A program made the translations under genes and the position numbers. The notes beneath the pieces are model-generated. The model did not search any database, had not been told where the DNA came from, and saw only the letters and a program-made list of their open reading frames with translations. From an uncultured Bacilli bacterium (lineage in GTDB: Bacteria > Bacillota_I > Bacilli_A > RF39 > UBA660), in contig CANQEF010000056.1 in assembly GCA_947594675.1 (NCBI GenBank), positions 1-7,389 on the forward strand: a DNA stretch of 7,389 nt. The letters run 5' to 3'. Positions within the stretch are counted from its first letter, which is position 1. Every line of letters starts with the position of its first letter. Below, piece by piece: positions 5,453-7,389 of this stretch.

Positions 5453-7389
5453 ATGGTTTCATATGATGTAAAAAGAGTATCAAAAGGAACAGAAAGTTTT
5501 ATGGTTTCTTTTGATTTTGCTAAAACTCCTATTACGCAGATTGCAGATTATATTATAATTGCTGCATCTAAACATAATGCATCAGATATTCATTTTGATC
5601 CTAGAGAAGATGGTATGATGGTTAGGTTTCGTATAGATGGTGATTGTCAAGATTATACATTTATTCCTAAGGCTTATGAAAGAAATTTAACTACTCGTTT
5701 AAAGTTGTTAGCTAATATGAATATTACAGAATCACGTTTACCACAAGATGGAGCTATTAAAGGTACTTTTGGAGATGTTTATTTGGATATGCGTGTTTCT
5801 TCTTTACCGGTAAATGAAGGAGAAAAAGTTGTTATTCGTATTTTGGATTATAGTCGTAGTCTATCAGGTATTGAAACTTTGGGATTTCATCCTAAAAATT
5901 TGGAAAAAATTAAACGTATGATGGCAATTCCTAATGGAATAATTTTAACTACAGGTGCTACTGGTTCTGGTAAATCAACAACTAACTATTCTATTTTACA
6001 AGGGCTTAATAAACCGGAGACTAATATTATTACGGTTGAAGACCCAATAGAAATGAATATTGAAGGAATTAATCAAGTACAAGTAAATTCTGAAATTGGA
6101 ATGACTTTCGCGGCAGCTTTACGTTCTATTTTACGTCAAGATCCTAATATAATTTTGATTGGAGAGATTCGTGATTCAGAAACAGCCCAAATTGCAGTAC
6201 GTGCATCTATTACTGGTCACTTAGTTTTGTCAACAATACATACGAATAACTCATTAGCGACTATTGAGCGTTTACTTGATATGGATGTAGAACGTTATTT
6301 GCTATCGACGGCTTTAACAGGAATTATATCTCAGCGTTTGGCTAAGCAAATATGCAAAGATTGTCGTATTCAAAGAGATGCTACTAAATATGAACAAAAG
6401 ATTTTCAAGAAGTTTCTTCACCAGGATATTCAAACAATATGGGATGCTAATCCTAAAGGATGTGAGCATTGTAGACATGGTTATCATGGTCGTCTTGCTT
6501 TTCATGAAGTTTTGGAGCTAGATGATGATATAAGAAGTGCTTTAAATAATGATAAAGTTGAAAAGAAAGAGCTTGCTAAAATGGTATATACGGGAAAGAC
6601 TATTACTATGTTGCAAGATGCTTTGATAAAAGTTTTAGAGGGAAAAACTTCGTTTGAAGAAGTATATCGTGTTATTGAAATTGAAAATGAAGATGATGAA
6701 AATTATGAACAAGAGCTATCAATAATTATGCCTAAAGTAGAGAAAAAAGAAGAAGAAAAAAATGAAGAAGAAAGTGATAGCTTATTAGAAATTAATAGAG
6801 ATAAGAGTACTGATGCAGTCCAAGTCCAAGCAAAAGCACAGGCTCCTATTCAGAATAATAATATTAATAAGGAAGTTAGTGTAAAGGATAATAGTCCTAA
6901 AACAACGATTGGTATTCCAAAAATTAATGCAAATTCTGTAAATCAAAAAGATGTTAGTCAACAGGCTATGGCAAAAAAACAGATAAGTCCAACTACTAAT
7001 AGTGGAATACCTCAAATAAAAACAAATAATCAAGTTAGTGTTAATAAGACAGTACAACCTGTAGTAAAACAAAATTCCCCTATTCCAAAAATTGTTGTAT
7101 CTAATAATGGTAATGGTAATAATATAAATAATAGTGCTAGTGCTAGTGTTAATTCTAATACTTCTAGTACTATAAATCAGCAAAAGTCTCTAGTAAATAA
7201 TCAATTGAGTGGACAGCAAGGTACTCAAGCAAAGATGCCTACTCCTACTCAGCCTCAACAGCAGGTAGCTCAAACTCAAGGAAAAGTTAATTTGCAGCAG
7301 CAAGTTAGTCCACCGAATATTCCTCGTCCTCAACAGGCAGTTATTCAAAAACCTATATCAACTGTGCAGCAGAATGTAATCAATCAAAC
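5453..7389 (+). CDS. GspE/PilB-family type IV pilus or pseudopilus assembly ATPase with long low-complexity tail (cut by right edge)
   Basis: A cytoplasmic ATPase that would power pilin polymerisation. The frame is open for 645 codons to the window end. Residues 1-150 form the PAS-like N2 domain (ASDIH at 43-47); the N-terminal MshEN-type domain of full PilB/GspE is missing, giving a ComGA-like short form. The catalytic domain has Walker A GATGSGKST (168-176, K174), Asp box VEDPIE (195-200), Walker B ILIGE (234-238) and His box with H263. Four cysteines, C301/C304 and C337/C340 (CxxC-x32-CxxC), match the GspE/PilB zinc site. The core ends near 407. It is followed by an acidic/lysine stretch (408-453) and a Q/N/S/T/P-rich, probably disordered region (454 to at least 645). 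Its stop lies beyond the window. Arginine is mostly CGT (about 18 CGT, 7 AGA, 1 AGG), unlike neighbouring genes. PilB, GspE or ComGA equivalence cannot be settled without the genes to the right. Confidence 0.92.
   Translation, partial: MVSYDVKRVSKGTESFMVSFDFAKTPITQIADYIIIAASKHNASDIHFDPREDGMMVRFRIDGDCQDYTFIPKAYERNLTTRLKLLANMNITESRLPQDGAIKGTFGDVYLDMRVSSLPVNEGEKVVIRILDYSRSLSGIETLGFHPKNLEKIKRMMAIPNGIILTTGATGSGKSTTNYSILQGLNKPETNIITVEDPIEMNIEGINQVQVNSEIGMTFAAALRSILRQDPNIILIGEIRDSETAQIAVRASITGHLVLSTIHTNNSLATIERLLDMDVERYLLSTALTGIISQRLAKQICKDCRIQRDATKYEQKIFKKFLHQDIQTIWDANPKGCEHCRHGYHGRLAFHEVLELDDDIRSALNNDKVEKKELAKMVYTGKTITMLQDALIKVLEGKTSFEEVYRVIEIENEDDENYEQELSIIMPKVEKKEEEKNEEESDSLLEINRDKSTDAVQVQAKAQAPIQNNNINKEVSVKDNSPKTTIGIPKINANSVNQKDVSQQAMAKKQISPTTNSGIPQIKTNNQVSVNKTVQPVVKQNSPIPKIVVSNNGNGNNINNSASASVNSNTSSTINQQKSLVNNQLSGQQGTQAKMPTPTQPQQQVAQTQGKVNLQQQVSPPNIPRPQQAVIQKPISTVQQNVINQ
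6674..7389 (+). other. Acidic then Q/N-rich disordered tail of the ATPase
   Basis: Codons 408 to at least 645. First about 45 residues dominated by E, D and K (EKKEEEKNEEESD run), then Q, N, S, T, P and V with almost no bulky aromatic residues. Short motifs recur: IPKI at 488-491, IPQI at 519-522, IPKI at 544-547, and NIPRP at 622-626; VSV precedes two of them. No stop or frameshift interrupts it and the frame stays in register with the catalytic core, so it belongs to the same protein. No domain is recognisable. Confidence 0.8.

Noticed and set aside
6314..6505. 63-codon open frame on the minus strand inside the ATPase
   Set aside because: Overlaps the zinc-site region of a clear GspE-family gene and has no start signal of its own.
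5453..6673. Retraction ATPase PilT as identity for the ATPase
   Set aside because: The CxxC-x32-CxxC zinc site and the N2 domain fit the GspE/PilB/ComGA assembly group, whereas PilT lacks the zinc site.
6785..7183. 132-codon open frame on the minus strand opposite the ATPase tail
   Set aside because: Composition is a mirror of the repetitive N/Q/S codons on the other strand (I, T, Y, N rich), with no family resemblance.
1..7389. CRISPR arrays, tRNA or rRNA genes, insertion sequences, att sites
   Set aside because: No regularly spaced repeats, no cloverleaf or rRNA-like stretch, and no transposase motifs or terminal inverted repeats were seen on either strand.

Overview
The window looks like chromosomal DNA from a very AT-rich member of the Bacillota. 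The evidence is A/T-heavy coding sequence, GGAGG-type ribosome binding sites, an OmpR-family two-component pair that reads like Bacillus CssRS, and a YlbJ/YlbL pair. TGA is used as a stop (at the end of the response regulator, in an ATGA overlap), so the standard bacterial code fits and the Mycoplasma code does not. A gut-type Bacilli/Erysipelotrichia-like genome would fit, but this is inference.

Layout. (1) 1-79, minus: first 26 codons of an unidentified membrane-anchored or exported protein. Its promoter has a consensus -35 (TTGACA) and -10 (TATAAT) separated by 19 bases that include a run of exactly ten G. This is the classic layout of a phase-variable promoter and is the most striking signal in the window. 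(2) 159-2118, minus: a CssR/CssS-like response regulator and sensor kinase, coupled by an ATGA overlap and ended by a hairpin terminator. A promoter with 10-bp direct repeats lies over its -35 region. (3) 2310-4261: a YlbL/SepM-like PDZ plus Lon-type (S16) membrane protease on the minus strand, divergent from a YlbJ-like multi-pass membrane protein on the plus strand, 41 bp apart. (4) 4258-7389: a type IV pilus-like module. Two overlapping minor-prepilin genes (minus) diverge from a GspE/PilB-family assembly ATPase (plus), which runs off the right edge.

How the parts relate. CssRS in Bacillus senses misfolded exported protein, and YlbL-type proteases cut membrane or exported substrates, so sections 1-3 share a cell-envelope theme. 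The pilus module needs export and prepilin processing. The ATPase is odd: it lacks the usual N-terminal domain, and after a complete catalytic core it carries at least 238 residues of acidic, then Q/N/S/P-rich low-complexity tail with recurring IPxI motifs. No RNA genes, insertion sequences, CRISPR arrays or origins were seen, and no gene-free stretch exceeds 300 bases.
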